Shown in pieces: positions 13,897 through 14,401 of a DNA stretch of 14,401 nucleotides (positions are counted from its first letter, which is position 1; each line of letters opens with the position of its first letter). Source of the DNA: CAYVAR01 sp964449675 (GTDB lineage Bacteria; Patescibacteriota; Microgenomatia; UBA10105; UBA927); NCBI GenBank assembly GCA_964449675.1, contig CAYVAR010000029.1, positions 1 through 14,401 on the forward strand, given 5' to 3'. Below the pieces are notes generated by a model. That model ran no database searches. It saw only the letters and a program-made list of their open reading frames with translations, and was not told where the DNA came from. The translations under genes and the position numbers were made by a program.

Positions 13897-13949
13897 GATG
13901 ATGACAGTTTTGTCAATGAGAAGCCCGTATTGACAGGCTAAATTGTTTA

Positions 13950-14006
13950 GTTGTTTACCCTGAGTCTTACCGAAGGGCGTGGGTTTCAGAAAATCAGAAC
14001 GTATAG
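13950..14006 (-). repeat. Border element H with REP-like hairpin
   Basis: GTTGTTTACCCTGAGTC and TTACCGAAGGG form a REP-like palindrome, followed by the core GAAAATCAGAACGTAT. It is the last copy before the tRNA gene. Confidence 0.65.
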
Positions 14007-14052
14007 TCTCGGGAGATATACACCTCTAGTCCATTTACCTCTTTCTTCAGGG

Positions 14053-14081
14053 TTGCTGATAGGCGAAAAAAGCGGTATACT
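14053..14081 (+). promoter_or_regulatory. Promoter of the intron-containing tRNA
   Basis: TTGCTG (14053-14058), 17 nt, TATACT (14076-14081), 20 nt before the mature tRNA 5' end. Confidence 0.7.
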
Positions 14082-14101
14082 ACGTATGTACTTTCAAGAA
14101 C

Positions 14102-14377
14102 CGCGGGGTAGTGTACAGTAGCACAGAAGGCTCAATTATGGGCTGTACTGAGAATTATCGAAGTATAGAATTCGGCTGTATCGGTGAAGTCCTGATCCGC
14201 CAGTTGGCGGAGAAGGATAATACCGAGGAAAGACCCGCAAGGGAATCCGTAGAGACTATACGCCGAATCCCTCCGAAGCTTTCAGCGAAGGGGGAAAGAT
14301 ATAGTCCGACACTCTCAGTAATGGGAGATAACTAGGTGCATAATCTTCTAGGCCGGGTGCGACTCCCGGCCCCGCAA
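14102..14377 (+). tRNA. Initiator-type tRNA-Met (CAT) split by an intron
   Basis: The exons are 14102-14132 and 14339-14377. The acceptor GCGGGG/CCCCGC carries the C1 x A72 mismatch that marks bacterial initiator tRNA. The D stem is GTGT/GCAC, the anticodon stem GAAGG/TCTTC with loop CTCATAA, and the T stem CCGGG/CCCGG. There are several oddities. The D loop (ACAGTA) lacks G18G19, and the T loop TGCGACT has G at position 55. The anticodon stem lacks the three consecutive G-C pairs of initiators, and pair 11-24 is U-A as in elongators. CCA is not encoded. The tRNA may be a divergent working initiator or a decayed or mobile copy. Confidence 0.82.
14133..14338 (+). ncRNA. Group I intron in tRNA anticodon loop (U33/C34)
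   Basis: This 206-nt intron has no internal ORF of note. The core helices can be drawn. P1 is exon GGCT (14129-14132) with 14141-14144, including the U.G at the splice site. P10 pairs ATTATG (14135-14140) with the 3' exon CATAAT. P2 is 14148-14152/14171-14175, P3 is CGGTG (14182-14186)/CGCCG (14261-14265), and P4 is TCCT/AGGA. P6 is CCC-GCAA-GGG. P7 is GACTAT (14254-14259)/ATAGTC (14301-14306) inside the classic AAGATATAGTCC. P9 is CTCTC/GGGAG. The terminal G is 14338. Only the junction after U33 gives both a 5' exon U and a 3' intron G. Confidence 0.9.
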
Positions 14378-14401
14378 CAAGGAGCGAAGCGACGAAGTGG
14401 T

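Larger units (their letters stand above)
13139..13906 (-). repeat. 768-bp duplicated vapBC module, copy 2
   Basis: Same sequence as 6987-7754 by eye. Identity ends at the border element on the toxin side. On the promoter side it ends after TGATGACA, 43 bp before element H. Confidence 0.93.
6537..14006. other. Cassette-like gene array with repeated border elements
   Basis: Nine small modules lie between ten copies (eight clear, two degenerate) of one border element. The copies are near 6545, 6960, 7810, 8980, 9645, 10190, 10880, 12195, 13117 and 13990. All have the same orientation, although two modules are coded on the opposite strand from the rest. Most modules have their own leaderless promoter, and five of the nine are TA or TA-like systems. 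The array resembles an integron cassette array in layout. I find no paired RYYYAAC/GTTRRRY boxes and no recombinase in the window. A repeat family invading intergenic gaps is the main alternative. Confidence 0.6.

Noticed and set aside
6923..14006. CRISPR array
   Set aside because: The repeated elements are 0.4-1.3 kb apart with genes between them, vary in length and carry hairpins of different sequence. There is no regular short spacer pattern.
14111..14335. Protein-coding gene in the tRNA region
   Set aside because: This open frame lies wholly within the split tRNA and its intron, where the RNA helices explain the sequence.
14378..14401. Encoded CCA or a terminator after the tRNA
   Set aside because: The bases after A73 are CAAGG, so CCA is not encoded. 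The remaining 20 bases are too short to judge a terminator.

Overview
The window looks like a chromosomal stretch from an ultra-small bacterium of the Candidate Phyla Radiation (Patescibacteria, Parcubacteria-like). This is an inference from three things: the density of toxin-antitoxin (TA) modules; genes that mostly lack Shine-Dalgarno sites and start 5-11 nt after a sigma70-type -10 box (leaderless mRNAs); and a group I intron in an initiator tRNA gene. TGA acts as a stop, so the recoded-TGA lineages are excluded. No marker gene fixes the taxonomy.

Left part (1-6535). HigBA, VapBC and an AbrB/Doc pair surround a membrane-anchored thermonuclease-like protein. The nuclease and AbrB/Doc genes diverge from a perfect 26-bp palindrome that supplies a -35 box on each strand. 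A perfect 44-bp palindrome follows doc. Next comes an ATGA-coupled pair: a multi-TM protein resembling lycopene cyclase domains and a SAM methyltransferase. A C39-like cysteine peptidase, a two-TM surface protein and an unrecognised protein complete this part.

Right part (about 6537-14006). This is a cassette-like array. Small modules are separated by copies of one border element, with a core close to GAAATCAGAACCTATT on the + strand. There are eight clear and two degenerate copies, all in the same orientation whichever strand the genes use. In order the modules are: a YqfO-like protein, VapBC, Fic with winged helix, HicBA, a Cys-containing orphan, another orphan, an MFS transporter, an AbiEii nucleotidyltransferase with a small partner, and a second apparently identical copy of VapBC. 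Nearly every module has its own promoter. No integrase or transposase is visible, and the elements lack an obvious integron attC R-box pair, so the mechanism is open.

Right end (14102-14377). A tRNA with anticodon CAT and the initiator-type C1 x A72 mismatch is split by a 206-nt group I intron after U33. P1, P2, P3, P4, P6, P7, P9 and P10 can all be drawn. The tRNA body is unusual: it lacks G18G19, has G at position 55 and does not encode CCA. The array stops about 100 bp before this gene.

Together the window reads as a defence, stress and plasticity island beside a tRNA gene, with independently promoted TA modules and a few envelope or lipid genes.
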